Below, in pieces: positions 27,194-35,072 of a DNA stretch of 56,621 nucleotides (position 1 is its first letter; each line of letters opens with the position of its first letter). A model generated the notes under the pieces. It worked only from the letters and a program-made list of their open reading frames with translations, was not told the origin of the DNA and ran no database searches. This DNA is from Anaerocolumna sp. (GTDB lineage Bacteria > Bacillota > Clostridia > Lachnospirales > Lachnospiraceae): positions 1 through 56,621 of the forward strand of contig JAQSXJ010000025.1 in the NCBI GenBank assembly GCA_029256725.1, in the 5' to 3' direction. Position numbers and translations under genes: made by a program.

Positions 27194-27940
27194 ATGCGTA
27201 GAAAAATTATTGCCGGTAACTGGAAAATGAATAAGACTACCAGTGAGACTGTAACACTCATCAATCAGTTAAAACCCCTTGTAGCAACAGAGGAAGCAGA
27301 CGTTGTATTCTGTGTTCCTACTATATCCTTAACAACAGCAGTAGAAGCAGCAAAGGGTTCCAATATTCAGATTGGTGCTGAGAATATGCATTTTGAAGAA
27401 AACGGTGCCTATACAGGAGAAATAGCTCCAGGAATGCTTGATGATATCGGTGTTCGCTATGTTATAATCGGACATTCTGAGAGAAGAGAGTATTTTGCGG
27501 AATCAGATGTAACCGTTAATAAGAAAGTATTAAAAGCTTTCGAGCATGGCATCACACCTATTGTGTGCTGCGGCGAATCTCTTACGCAGAGAGAGCAGGG
27601 TGTTACCATTGACTTTATTCGTCAGCAGATTAAAATCGCTTTCTTAAACGTAACTCCTGACCAGGCAAAAGCAGCTGTAATTGCTTATGAGCCTATCTGG
27701 GCAATAGGAACCGGTAAAGTGGCAACCTCTGCTCAGGCACAGGAAGTATGCAAAGCAATTCGTGAATGCATCGCTGAGATCTATGATACAGATACAGCGG
27801 CAGCTATTCGTATCCAGTACGGCGGAAGCGTTACAGCAGATTCTGCAGCTGAGTTATTTGCACAGCCTGATATTGATGGCGGTTTAGTTGGCGGCGCAAG
27901 CTTAAAACCTGATTTCGGAAAAATTGTTAATTATAAATAA
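27194..27940 (+). CDS. tpiA: Triosephosphate isomerase
   Basis: This 248-residue TIM-barrel enzyme interconverts dihydroxyacetone phosphate and glyceraldehyde 3-phosphate. It has the N-terminal AGNWKMNKT with the substrate-binding Lys, catalytic His in [11 protein letters not shown] (about residue 95) and catalytic Glu in [12 protein letters not shown] (about residue 167), with QYGGSV near the C terminus. AAGGAG supports ATG 27194, only 20 bp after the pgk terminator, so transcription must come through that hairpin or from an unrecognised promoter. Confidence 0.97.
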   Translation: MRRKIIAGNWKMNKTTSETVTLINQLKPLVATEEADVVFCVPTISLTTAVEAAKGSNIQIGAENMHFEENGAYTGEIAPGMLDDIGVRYVIIGHSERREYFAESDVTVNKKVLKAFEHGITPIVCCGESLTQREQGVTIDFIRQQIKIAFLNVTPDQAKAAVIAYEPIWAIGTGKVATSAQAQEVCKAIRECIAEIYDTDTAAAIRIQYGGSVTADSAAELFAQPDIDGGLVGGASLKPDFGKIVNYK

Positions 27941-28001
27941 TATTAAATGAAAATGCTTTTCATAATCTGAAGTTTCATTTATAATGTTATTGTCAAAACG
28001 T

Positions 28002-28123
28002 CTTACATAAGGTGAATAATCTTATGTAAGAATTCGCAGTTAAAACTGCCAGACATAATGAAGAGATATGAGGCTCACAACTTATTCTAACAAAACAGAT
28101 GTTAAACATCTTCGTGAGCTCCA
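28002..28123 (+). promoter_or_regulatory. Structured leader between tpiA and gpmI
   Basis: CTTACATAAG (28002-28011) pairs with CTTATGTAAG (28021-28030) as a perfect 10-bp hairpin without a T-tract; GCAGT/ACTGC follows, then GCTCAC pairing with GTGAGC around an inner AGATGTT/AACATCT stem, ending just before the SD. It could act in RNA processing or translation control. Confidence 0.45.
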
Positions 28124-28140
28124 GGAAAAGGAGTGTTCAT

Positions 28141-29685
28141 ATGAGTAAAAAACCTACAGTATTAATGATATTAGACGGTTATGGATTAAATGACAAGACC
28201 GAAGGTAACGCAGTAAAATTAGCAAAAACTCCGGTAATGGATAAACTGCTTTCAGAGTATCCTTGGGAAAAGGGCTACGCCAGTGGTATGGCAGTAGGAC
28301 TTCCTGAAGGACAGATGGGAAATTCGGAAGTTGGACATTTAAACATGGGTGCCGGCAGAATAATATACCAGGAATTAACAAGAATAACAAAAGAAATCGC
28401 TGATGGAGACTTCTTTCAGAATGAAGCTTTAAAGAAAGCAATGGAAAATTGCAGAGTAAACAATTCAGATCTGCACTTATACGGACTGCTTTCAGACGGT
28501 GGTGTTCACAGCCATATAACACATGTATACGGACTGCTTGAAATGGCAAAAAAAGAAGGTGTTAAGAATGTTTATGTACACGCTTTCTTAGACGGAAGAG
28601 ATACTCCTCCTACCTCAGGAAAAGGTTTTGTTATAGCGCTGGAAGAGAAGATGAAAGAAATTGGTATCGGTAAGGTAGCATCTGTAATGGGACGTTACTA
28701 CGTAATGGACCGTGACAACCGTTGGGACCGTGTAGAAAAAGCATATCGTGCTCTTGCTTGCGGAGAAGGAGAAGAAGCTTCAAGTGCTTCAGAGGCTGTA
28801 CAGGCTTCTTATAACAAAGCAATCAATGACGAATTTGTATTACCTACAGTTGTGAAGGAAAATGGTAAGCCGGTAGCAGTAATCAAAGAAAATGATTCTG
28901 TAATCTTCTTTAACTTTAGACCTGACCGTGCAAGAGAAATAACCAGAGCTTTCTGTGATGATGATTTCAAGGGCTTTGAGAGACCGGCAGGCAGAATACC
29001 TTTAACTTATCTTGGTTTTACAGAGTACGATGTAACCATTGAGCATAAGCTTGTTGCATTCCATAAAGTAGCTATCAGCCATACCTTTGGCGAATTTTTA
29101 GCTGAGAATAACTTAAAGCAGCTTAGAATGGCTGAAACAGAGAAATATGCTCATGTAACCTTTTTCTTTAATGGTGGTGTTGAGGTTCCTAACGAAGGTG
29201 AAGAGAGAATTCTTATTAATTCTCCAAAAGTTGCAACCTATGACTTACAGCCAGAGATGAGTGCTTTTTCAGTAGCCAAGAATCTTGTTGAAGCTATTGA
29301 ATCCTTAAAATATGATATGATTATCGTAAATTTTGCAAATCCGGACATGGTTGGACATACAGGAATCGTCGAAGCAGCAGTGAAAGCAGTGGAAGCTATT
29401 GATGTTTGCGTTGGTCAGGTATATGATGCGTTAATTAAAGTAGACGGTCAGATGTTTGTTTGTGCGGATCACGGTAATGTAGAACAACTCATTGACTATG
29501 AGACAAGTGAACCTTTTACAGCCCATACTACTAACCCTGTTCCTTTTGTTCTTGTAAATTATGATAAAGGATATGGTTTAAGAGAAGGTGGCTGCTTAGC
29601 GGATATCGCACCTACACTGATTGAAATGCTGGGATTAACAAAACCTGTAGAAATGACCGGTAAATCCTTACTGATTAAGAAATAA
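28141..29685 (+). CDS. gpmI: 2,3-Bisphosphoglycerate-independent phosphoglycerate mutase
   Basis: This 514-residue metal-dependent mutase interconverts 3- and 2-phosphoglycerate without a bisphosphate cofactor. It opens MSKKPTVLMILDGYG, with the metal-binding LDGYG, the phosphoserine region GNSEVGHLNMGAGR (about residues 61-74), FLDGRDTPP, and the C-terminal ADHGNVEQ metal motif. ATG 28141 is chosen because AAAAGGAG at 28126-28133 precedes it; the frame opens back to 28099 but those residues are not family-like. Dependence on manganese and pH during sporulation is known for Bacillus homologues. Confidence 0.96.
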   Translation: MSKKPTVLMILDGYGLNDKTEGNAVKLAKTPVMDKLLSEYPWEKGYASGMAVGLPEGQMGNSEVGHLNMGAGRIIYQELTRITKEIADGDFFQNEALKKAMENCRVNNSDLHLYGLLSDGGVHSHITHVYGLLEMAKKEGVKNVYVHAFLDGRDTPPTSGKGFVIALEEKMKEIGIGKVASVMGRYYVMDRDNRWDRVEKAYRALACGEGEEASSASEAVQASYNKAINDEFVLPTVVKENGKPVAVIKENDSVIFFNFRPDRAREITRAFCDDDFKGFERPAGRIPLTYLGFTEYDVTIEHKLVAFHKVAISHTFGEFLAENNLKQLRMAETEKYAHVTFFFNGGVEVPNEGEERILINSPKVATYDLQPEMSAFSVAKNLVEAIESLKYDMIIVNFANPDMVGHTGIVEAAVKAVEAIDVCVGQVYDALIKVDGQMFVCADHGNVEQLIDYETSEPFTAHTTNPVPFVLVNYDKGYGLREGGCLADIAPTLIEMLGLTKPVEMTGKSLLIKK

Positions 29686-29694
29686 AGCTTACGC

Positions 29695-29723
29695 TTGTCT
29701 TTTATGGCATCCTGTGATATAAT
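29695..29723 (+). promoter_or_regulatory. SigA-type promoter of secG
   Basis: TTGTCT (29695-29700) and TATAAT (29718-29723) have a 17-bp spacer and a TG extended -10. It overlaps the region right after the gpmI stop and drives secG. Confidence 0.75.
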
Positions 29724-29750
29724 CAGAATAGTGCGTTAGGAGGTGTCTTA

Positions 29751-29987
29751 ATGGAAGTATTAAAAATAATAATAACAGTTATATTTGTAATTGTATGCCT
29801 TTCATTATCTGTATGTGTATTAGCACAGGAAGGTAAATCTGCCGGACTTTCCGGTTCCATCAGTGGCTTAGCAGATACTTATTGGGGTAAGAACAGAAGC
29901 AGATCGAAAGAAGGCGGTTTATTAAAGGCTACTATCATACTTGCTGCAGCATTTATCGTTCTTTCTATCGTTTTAAATGTTCTTTAA
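29751..29987 (+). CDS. secG: Preprotein translocase subunit SecG
   Basis: This 78-residue protein is SecG, the small accessory subunit of the SecYEG translocon. Two membrane helices (residues 4-24 and 58-76) flank a cytoplasmic loop with the typical GKSAGLSGSISG and DTYWGKNRSRSKEG motifs. AGGAGGT upstream supports ATG 29751. The secG-rnr-smpB-ssrA order downstream of glycolytic genes is common in Firmicutes. A promoter before it and a terminator after it make it monocistronic. Confidence 0.94.
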   Translation: MEVLKIIITVIFVIVCLSLSVCVLAQEGKSAGLSGSISGLADTYWGKNRSRSKEGGLLKATIILAAAFIVLSIVLNVL

Positions 29988-30011
29988 TGAGACTAGAATC
30001 AGATACAAGAA

Positions 30012-30054
30012 GCATCCCTGGATCCGGAACATAGGATCGTAGGGGTGTTTTTTT
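30012..30054 (+). terminator. Terminator after secG
   Basis: GCATCCCT (30012-30019) pairs with AGGGGTGT (30041-30048), with an inner GATCC/GGATC stem and seven T residues. Confidence 0.85.
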
Positions 30055-30424
30055 CTGTAAGCCTGCGACACACTTTAGTATTCCCCAGAGCATGAGTTAA
30101 AAAAATAAGCTAGCATAAGTCGATGTAAAAGTTTGGTGTAAATTTATACCTTTTAGTGTAATTTATACCTTATATATGAGAGTAGTCAATAAATATCTCT
30201 GACTAAATATTTCCAACTCTAATAAAATACAGGAGAATCATGTAAAAGATGCCAACAAAAAATGGGTATATAATAGCTTATAAGATAAGAAACTACTAAG
30301 AAATAAATAAAATTTCAGGTAAGCATAAGTCTGCAAGGTTCATAAAGGTGTATTAAACACAGGAGAATTATGGTATACTATTGGTAACTAAACGGTGAAG
30401 GTCCTGCAGGCAGAAAGAGGATAT
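30055..30424. other. Gap upstream of rnr with short repeats
   Basis: A tandem repeat (GTGTAAATTTATACC at 30136 and GTGTAATTTATACC at 30156) and a repeated word ACAGGAGAAT(C/T)ATG (30229-30242 and 30359-30372) are present. TATACT at 30374-30379 with a preceding TGG is the best -10 candidate for rnr. No gene is seen. Confidence 0.45.
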
Positions 30425-32551
30425 ATGGATAAAATAATATTAGATGAAAGAAAAAAAATACTGCTTGAGTTTATAAGCAGTAAAGAATACCAGCCCATGA
30501 AAATAAAAGATATGGCTGCAATTCTTCAAGTACCAAGAAATGAGAAAGGAGACTTTCGTGAAGTCGTAGAGGCTCTTATAGCAGATGGTAAAATAGAAGC
30601 GGACAATGCGGGGAAATACTGCATTTCAGATAATAATACAAAATCAGGTGTTTTTTCAGGTACGCAAAGAGGGTTTGGTTTCGTAATAGTAGAAGGTGAA
30701 TCGGATGATATCTTTATTCCGGAGAATGCCACCAGAGGTGCGCTTCATAATGATAAAGTACTAGTTACTGTGCGTGAGAGCCGAACCGGAAAGCGTATGG
30801 AGGGTGAGGTAATCCGGATACTGGAGAGAAGTAATACAACAGTAGTAGGAACCTTTGAAAAAAGTAAAAATTACGGTTTTGTTATACCCGATAATACAAA
30901 GTTTGGAAAAGATATATTTATTCAGAAAGAGCATACCAAAGGTGCTGTAAACGGACACAAAGTAATCGTTAAATTAACTAATTTCGGCGATAAGGATAAG
31001 AATCCGGAAGGTAGAGTTGTTGAAATATTAGGGCATATCAATGATCCAGGTGTAGATATTAAATCCGTTATTGCAGCTTATAATCTGCCCCTGGAATTTC
31101 CCGAGGAAGTTATGAAACAGGTTGAGACGACAGAAGAAGAAATCTCTGAGGATGAGATTAGAGGCAGAAAAGATCTTCGTAAGGTACAGACAGTAACCAT
31201 AGACGGAGAAGATGCAAAGGATCTTGATGATGCTATAACCTTATCGAAAGAAGGGGAAATTTACCGCTTAGGCGTTCATATTGCAGACGTGACACATTAT
31301 GTCAGAGAGAATACTCCGCTGGATAAAGAAGCACTAAGCAGGGGAACTAGTGTATACTTGGTTGACAGAGTTATCCCTATGCTGCCTCATAAGTTATCAA
31401 ACGGTATCTGTTCCTTAAATGCTGGTACTGACAGATTAGCTTTAAGCTGTATTATGGATATTGATGATAAAGGGACTGTAATCGGTCATGAAATAACCGA
31501 GTCGGTAATCCGTGTAGACAGGCGAATGACTTATACCAGTGTAAAAAAGATTCTGGAAGAAAAAGATAAAGATGAAATAAAGGAATACGAAGAGTTAGTC
31601 CCTATGTTTTTACTTATGGAGGAACTTGCAGAAATATTAAGGGAAAAGAGAAGTAAACGAGGTTCAATTGACTTTGATTTTCCGGAAAGCAAGATAATCT
31701 TAAATCCAGAAGGACATCCGGTAGAGATTAAACCATATGATAGAAATAAAGCAACCAGAATAATAGAAGACTTTATGTTAATTGCAAATGAGACCGTTGC
31801 AGAGGATTATTTCTGGCAGGAGATTCCATTTGTATATAGAAGTCATGAAAATCCGGATTCTGAGAAGATTAAGGAACTAGGTATCTTTATCAATAATTTC
31901 GGCTATAGCATTCGTATAGGACAGGAGGATATCCATCCAAAAGAATTACAGAAATTATTGAGAAAAGTGGAAGGAACTCCTGAGGAAGCATTAATCAGCA
32001 GACTTACTCTGCGTTCTATGAAGCGAGCAAAATATACACCTGACAGTGATGGTCATTTCGGTTTAGCTACAAAATATTACAGTCATTTTACTTCTCCAAT
32101 CAGACGTTATCCGGATTTGCAGATTCACCGCATTATTAAGGAGAATCTAAAGGGTGGTTTAAGCGAAAAACGTTATAATCACTATCATAAAATTCTGCCG
32201 GATGTTTCAAGGCAGGCAAGTTTAACAGAACGCCGTGCAGATGATGCCGAAAGAGATGTATTAAAACTTAAAAAAGTAGAGTATATGAGTGACCGAATAG
32301 GGGAAGAGTTTGAAGGTGTTATATCAGGTATTACAAATTGGGGTATGTATGTAGAACTTCCCAATACGGTAGAAGGTCTCGTTAGAGTTACTGATATGGA
32401 AGACGATTACTATATTTATGATGAAGAGCGCTATACCATGACAGGTGAACACACCAAAAAGAGTTACAAACTCGGACAGAAAGTTAAGGTTAGGGTCACA
32501 GCTACTGATAAATTACAGAAAGTTATAGATTTTGAACTTGTAGAAGAATAA
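30425..32551 (+). CDS. rnr: Ribonuclease R
   Basis: This 708-residue 3'-5' exoribonuclease degrades structured RNA and works with the SmpB-tmRNA system on stalled mRNAs. Order of domains: N-terminal helix-turn-helix-like region, cold-shock domains (GTQRGFGFVIVEGE and FEKSKNYGFVIPD), the RNB catalytic domain with IDGEDAKDLDDAI (about residue 260) carrying the metal-binding Asp cluster, and a C-terminal S1 domain (GVISGITNWGMYVELPNTVE). ATG 30425 is preferred over GTG 30395 since AAAGAGG at 30413-30419 precedes it. smpB follows, then tmRNA within 6 kb. Confidence 0.96.
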   Translation: MDKIILDERKKILLEFISSKEYQPMKIKDMAAILQVPRNEKGDFREVVEALIADGKIEADNAGKYCISDNNTKSGVFSGTQRGFGFVIVEGESDDIFIPENATRGALHNDKVLVTVRESRTGKRMEGEVIRILERSNTTVVGTFEKSKNYGFVIPDNTKFGKDIFIQKEHTKGAVNGHKVIVKLTNFGDKDKNPEGRVVEILGHINDPGVDIKSVIAAYNLPLEFPEEVMKQVETTEEEISEDEIRGRKDLRKVQTVTIDGEDAKDLDDAITLSKEGEIYRLGVHIADVTHYVRENTPLDKEALSRGTSVYLVDRVIPMLPHKLSNGICSLNAGTDRLALSCIMDIDDKGTVIGHEITESVIRVDRRMTYTSVKKILEEKDKDEIKEYEELVPMFLLMEELAEILREKRSKRGSIDFDFPESKIILNPEGHPVEIKPYDRNKATRIIEDFMLIANETVAEDYFWQEIPFVYRSHENPDSEKIKELGIFINNFGYSIRIGQEDIHPKELQKLLRKVEGTPEEALISRLTLRSMKRAKYTPDSDGHFGLATKYYSHFTSPIRRYPDLQIHRIIKENLKGGLSEKRYNHYHKILPDVSRQASLTERRADDAERDVLKLKKVEYMSDRIGEEFEGVISGITNWGMYVELPNTVEGLVRVTDMEDDYYIYDEERYTMTGEHTKKSYKLGQKVKVRVTATDKLQKVIDFELVEE

Positions 32552-32596
32552 ATTAGAAATAAGTTTTATATAAGTATGTTTAAAATTTACCGGCCT

Positions 32597-32639
32597 TTCA
32601 AGTGTAAGTATATAAATTTAACACTTGCTTACACTTGAA
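32597..32639. terminator. 12-bp inverted repeat between rnr and smpB
   Basis: TTCAAGTGTAAG (32597-32608) and CTTACACTTGAA (32628-32639) are perfectly complementary around a 19-nt AT-rich loop. No T-tract follows; partial termination or processing is possible. Confidence 0.5.
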
Positions 32640-32683
32640 GAGGTACATTTATTTAATGAGATATTTATTCAGAAAGAGGTTGT

Positions 32684-33148
32684 ATGGGAAAAGATGCTAT
32701 AAAGATGATTGCCAATAATAAAAAAGCCAGGTATGACTTTTTTATTGAGGACACTTTTGAGGCAGGCATTGTTCTTCACGGTACAGAAGTTAAATCCTTA
32801 AGAATGGGTAAATGCAGTGTGAAAGAATCCTTTATCAGAATTGAAAACGGAGAAGTTTATATCTATGGCATGCATATCAGTCCATATGAAAAAGGTAATA
32901 TTTTTAACAAAGACCCTCTTCGTGTGAAGAAACTGTTGCTTCATAATTATGAAATCAATAAGATAATGGGAAAAGCAGCACAAAAAGGATATACAGTTGT
33001 TCCACTGACCGTGTACTTAAAGGGTAGCCTTGTAAAGGTCGAAATCGGCCTTGCAAGGGGTAAAAAACTCTATGATAAGAGAGAAGACATAGCTAAAAAA
33101 GATCAAAGAAGAGAAGCAGAGAAAGATTTTAAAATAAAAAATCTCTAA
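32684..33148 (+). CDS. smpB: SsrA-binding protein SmpB
   Basis: This 154-residue OB-fold protein binds tmRNA and brings it to stalled ribosomes. It has the typical [20 protein letters not shown] start region, [18 protein letters not shown] (about residues 33-50), and the C-terminal basic tail [20 protein letters not shown] that enters the mRNA channel. Length is normal. AAGAGG upstream supports ATG 32684. It follows rnr, and its RNA partner ssrA lies 5.4 kb downstream on the same strand. Confidence 0.96.
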   Translation: MGKDAIKMIANNKKARYDFFIEDTFEAGIVLHGTEVKSLRMGKCSVKESFIRIENGEVYIYGMHISPYEKGNIFNKDPLRVKKLLLHNYEINKIMGKAAQKGYTVVPLTVYLKGSLVKVEIGLARGKKLYDKREDIAKKDQRREAEKDFKIKNL

Positions 33149-33181
33149 AAATAAAGAATCTCTAAAAATAAAGATTTTTTA
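33139..33181 (+). terminator. Terminator at the end of smpB
   Basis: AAAAATCT and AGATTTTT form an 8-bp stem around a direct repeat of ATCTCTAAAAATAAAG, followed by T residues. A second hairpin GGCAGA/TCTGCC with TTTT lies at 33238-33261 between the convergent genes. Confidence 0.6.
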
Positions 33182-33285
33182 TAATTAAAGGTATGATATT
33201 ACTATAGATGAGTTTTAATAATGGATACGAGGGGAGAGGCAGAGTATCTCATCTGCCTTTTCCAAGCGTTTAGTAACTCCCCTGT

Positions 33286-33627
33286 CTAACAGGCATGATA
33301 CCAGTGTAAAGAAGATATTACAATTGAAGGACCAGCATTGAGGAAGAGTATTTTTGGTGTAAAATTAATGAATTTATCGACCTCACAGCCTAGTTTTCTA
33401 ACGGCCAATTCAGTTTTTGCACATTGCCCAAAGTTACAATAACAAGCATAGATACAGTCAAGAAATGGATTTAATTCATTACCAAAGCATACTTTTTTAC
33501 ATTCACCGATGAGCAGGCAGAACTCCTCTATGCGAAAGGTACAACCGGGAGTATCTCTCTCTCTGACTGTTAATGTAACGTTTAAGTCAGAACAGGTATG
33601 ATTAATAAACTCTTTAACTCCCTCCAT
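33286..33627 (-). CDS. Cys-rich small protein, unknown function
   Basis: This 113-residue protein is not recognised. It has eleven or so Cys, densest in GECKKVCF and DCIYACYCNFGQC (about residues 42-70), suggesting metal binding; it lacks a signal peptide or membrane helix. On the minus strand GGAGGTAGCTT precedes the ATG at 33627, a strong SD that supports a real gene. It lies 55 bp downstream of the 189-residue gene on the same strand, so the two probably form an operon convergent with smpB. Functions such as iron-sulfur or zinc binding are only inference from the Cys pattern. Confidence 0.7.
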   Translation of the reverse strand: MEGVKEFINHTCSDLNVTLTVRERDTPGCTFRIEEFCLLIGECKKVCFGNELNPFLDCIYACYCNFGQCAKTELAVRKLGCEVDKFINFTPKILFLNAGPSIVISSLHWYHAC

Positions 33628-33682
33628 AAGCTACCTCCATACATAATGTTGTCACAATCGACATGTTATAAAATAGTATATG

Positions 33683-34252
33683 TCATTTTATATTCTGTTG
33701 TGATGAATAAAATACCAAAAAGCCATTCCATAGCACATCTGCAATCATAAGAACAAAATATTCTATATTGTCATATTGATAGACATCATCTGCATATTGC
33801 ATGTTTTTACGCTTATTTGCTTCATCCAGGGTCATGGATAAGAGATTACCAAATAGATTTTCAAACTGATTCTGATTCCACTTACTATTAATAGAAGCCA
33901 GCTCAGCAGACAATGCTTTGGTATTATCCATCCATTGTGGTGCAGTATGGTTAAAAGAACTTGAATCCCCGGCAATGGTGTTTTTTACCAGGTCCATAGT
34001 TAATTTGATGTGATCTCTTAAAAGATTTTCAATCTGTGTTGCAGCCTGATCACCATAATAAATTCTAAAAATGCCTGCAATATCAATAGGAATTTCAAAC
34101 AGACGGTTTTCGATTACTTCCAGGTCTTTTAAATCAGCAGCGAGACTTACAATATAAAATCTCATCCATGTAGAATACTGAGTCAGATATAATCTAAGAA
34201 TATTTCTTAAGTCTTCTTTAGAATAAAATCCTGTTTGTTTGTCATTATTCAC
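33683..34252 (-). CDS. Conserved helical protein, unknown function
   Basis: This 189-residue protein is predicted all-helical and soluble. Its pattern (RLYLTQYSTWMRFYIVSLAADL, shortened here to RLYLTQYSTWMRFYIVS; then LFEIPIDIAGIFRIYYG and a Trp-Asn-Gln region near residue 125) resembles, from memory, a widespread uncharacterised Firmicutes family of 150-190-residue proteins. No catalytic motif is visible. The start is GTG at 34252, with GAGG about 8 nt upstream on the minus strand. It precedes the Cys-rich gene in the same orientation. I cannot name the function. Confidence 0.72.
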   Translation of the reverse strand: MNNDKQTGFYSKEDLRNILRLYLTQYSTWMRFYIVSLAADLKDLEVIENRLFEIPIDIAGIFRIYYGDQAATQIENLLRDHIKLTMDLVKNTIAGDSSSFNHTAPQWMDNTKALSAELASINSKWNQNQFENLFGNLLSMTLDEANKRKNMQYADDVYQYDNIEYFVLMIADVLWNGFLVFYSSQQNIK

Positions 34253-34642
34253 ATACTTGCCTCATATAATTATACTTATCATATAAATGTAATTATCATA
34301 ATAATACTATTTATGGTTAATTATATTTATATATAAGTAGAACAAAGCTTTTCATATCTAATAATAGATAGGAAGAATCTGTTTAACTTATATAGATAAT
34401 TTATATTAATAAGCAAATTATATTTACAATCAATTATATTTATAATTTATATACAAGGAGAAGAAAAAGTTCCAATTTAATAGAAAATTAAAGTAACAGT
34501 CGGATTGTCTCCATATGACAATTGATTTTTAACCTGGAGTGTTATGTAGTCCGACATGAGAACTTTCAATAATATAATAATGCAATTTATAAAATAAAAC
34601 TGCATATAATAGTCTGAAAATAATATAGGAGAATAAGAGGTA
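34253..34642. other. AT-rich gap with a folded leader segment
   Basis: The left part is very AT-rich with repeated TTATATTTATA words. At 34499-34555 GTCGGA pairs with TCCGAC around either a TTGTC/GACAA hairpin or a CTCCA/TGGAG pairing, which are mutually exclusive. No gene is seen. Confidence 0.4.
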
Positions 34643-34696
34643 ACTTTCATTCCCCCTGATTTTGTACGCGTGCCAAAGCACGCAGATGGGAGCCAA
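34643..34696 (+). promoter_or_regulatory. 54-bp leader repeat, copy 1
   Basis: This element ends 2 nt before ATG 34699 and matches 49328-49381 with only three differences. It contains TCCCCCTGATTTTG, a 6-bp stem GCGTGC/GCACGC (34668-34673 with 34678-34683, loop CAAA) and AGATGGGAG (34684-34692) as the extended SD. Confidence 0.75.
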
Positions 34697-34698
34697 TT

Positions 34699-34968
34699 AT
34701 GATATATCAAGAGTACGAAAAAATAGTAAAGGAAGCATTGCATGATTATCTGCAAAGAGGTGGTTCACTGGTAGAAGCTGCGCTAAAAGATATTCCGAAG
34801 GAATACATATATGAATTTGATGACAAGTATCCGGAAGATACCCAAAAACAGCTTATTGACAAAGCACATCAAGCCATGCGAAGAAGACAGGATTTACCGA
34901 ATGGAATTCGACTGGTAAAAGTAGTGTTCACAATGGGTGAAAAAGAAGAAAGAATACGAAAATCGTAA
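34699..34968 (+). CDS. Small protein of unknown function behind the leader repeat
   Basis: This 89-residue protein is not recognised. It is soluble, charged and probably helical at the N terminus (YEKIVKEALHDYLQRGG), with a central acidic segment (YIYEFDDKYPEDTQK) and a basic C terminus (MRRRQDLPNG). The start is well defined because the extended SD AGATGGGAG lies 6 nt upstream of ATG 34699 within a repeated leader. The following HD-GYP gene begins about 100 bp downstream on the same strand and may be co-transcribed. Confidence 0.7.
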   Translation: MIYQEYEKIVKEALHDYLQRGGSLVEAALKDIPKEYIYEFDDKYPEDTQKQLIDKAHQAMRRRQDLPNGIRLVKVVFTMGEKEERIRKS

Positions 34969-35072
34969 TATTCTATTGCAAAACTTTAATGATTGTGTAT
35001 GATTGTAGTATAAACAACTAACGGACAACGCATTGGAGCTATAGTACATTACAGAAGATGGAGTTAGATAAA

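Noticed and set aside
30370..30387. Possible MVYYW leader peptide before rnr
   Set aside because: Its start overlaps the best -10 box (30374-30379), so it would lie outside the transcript.
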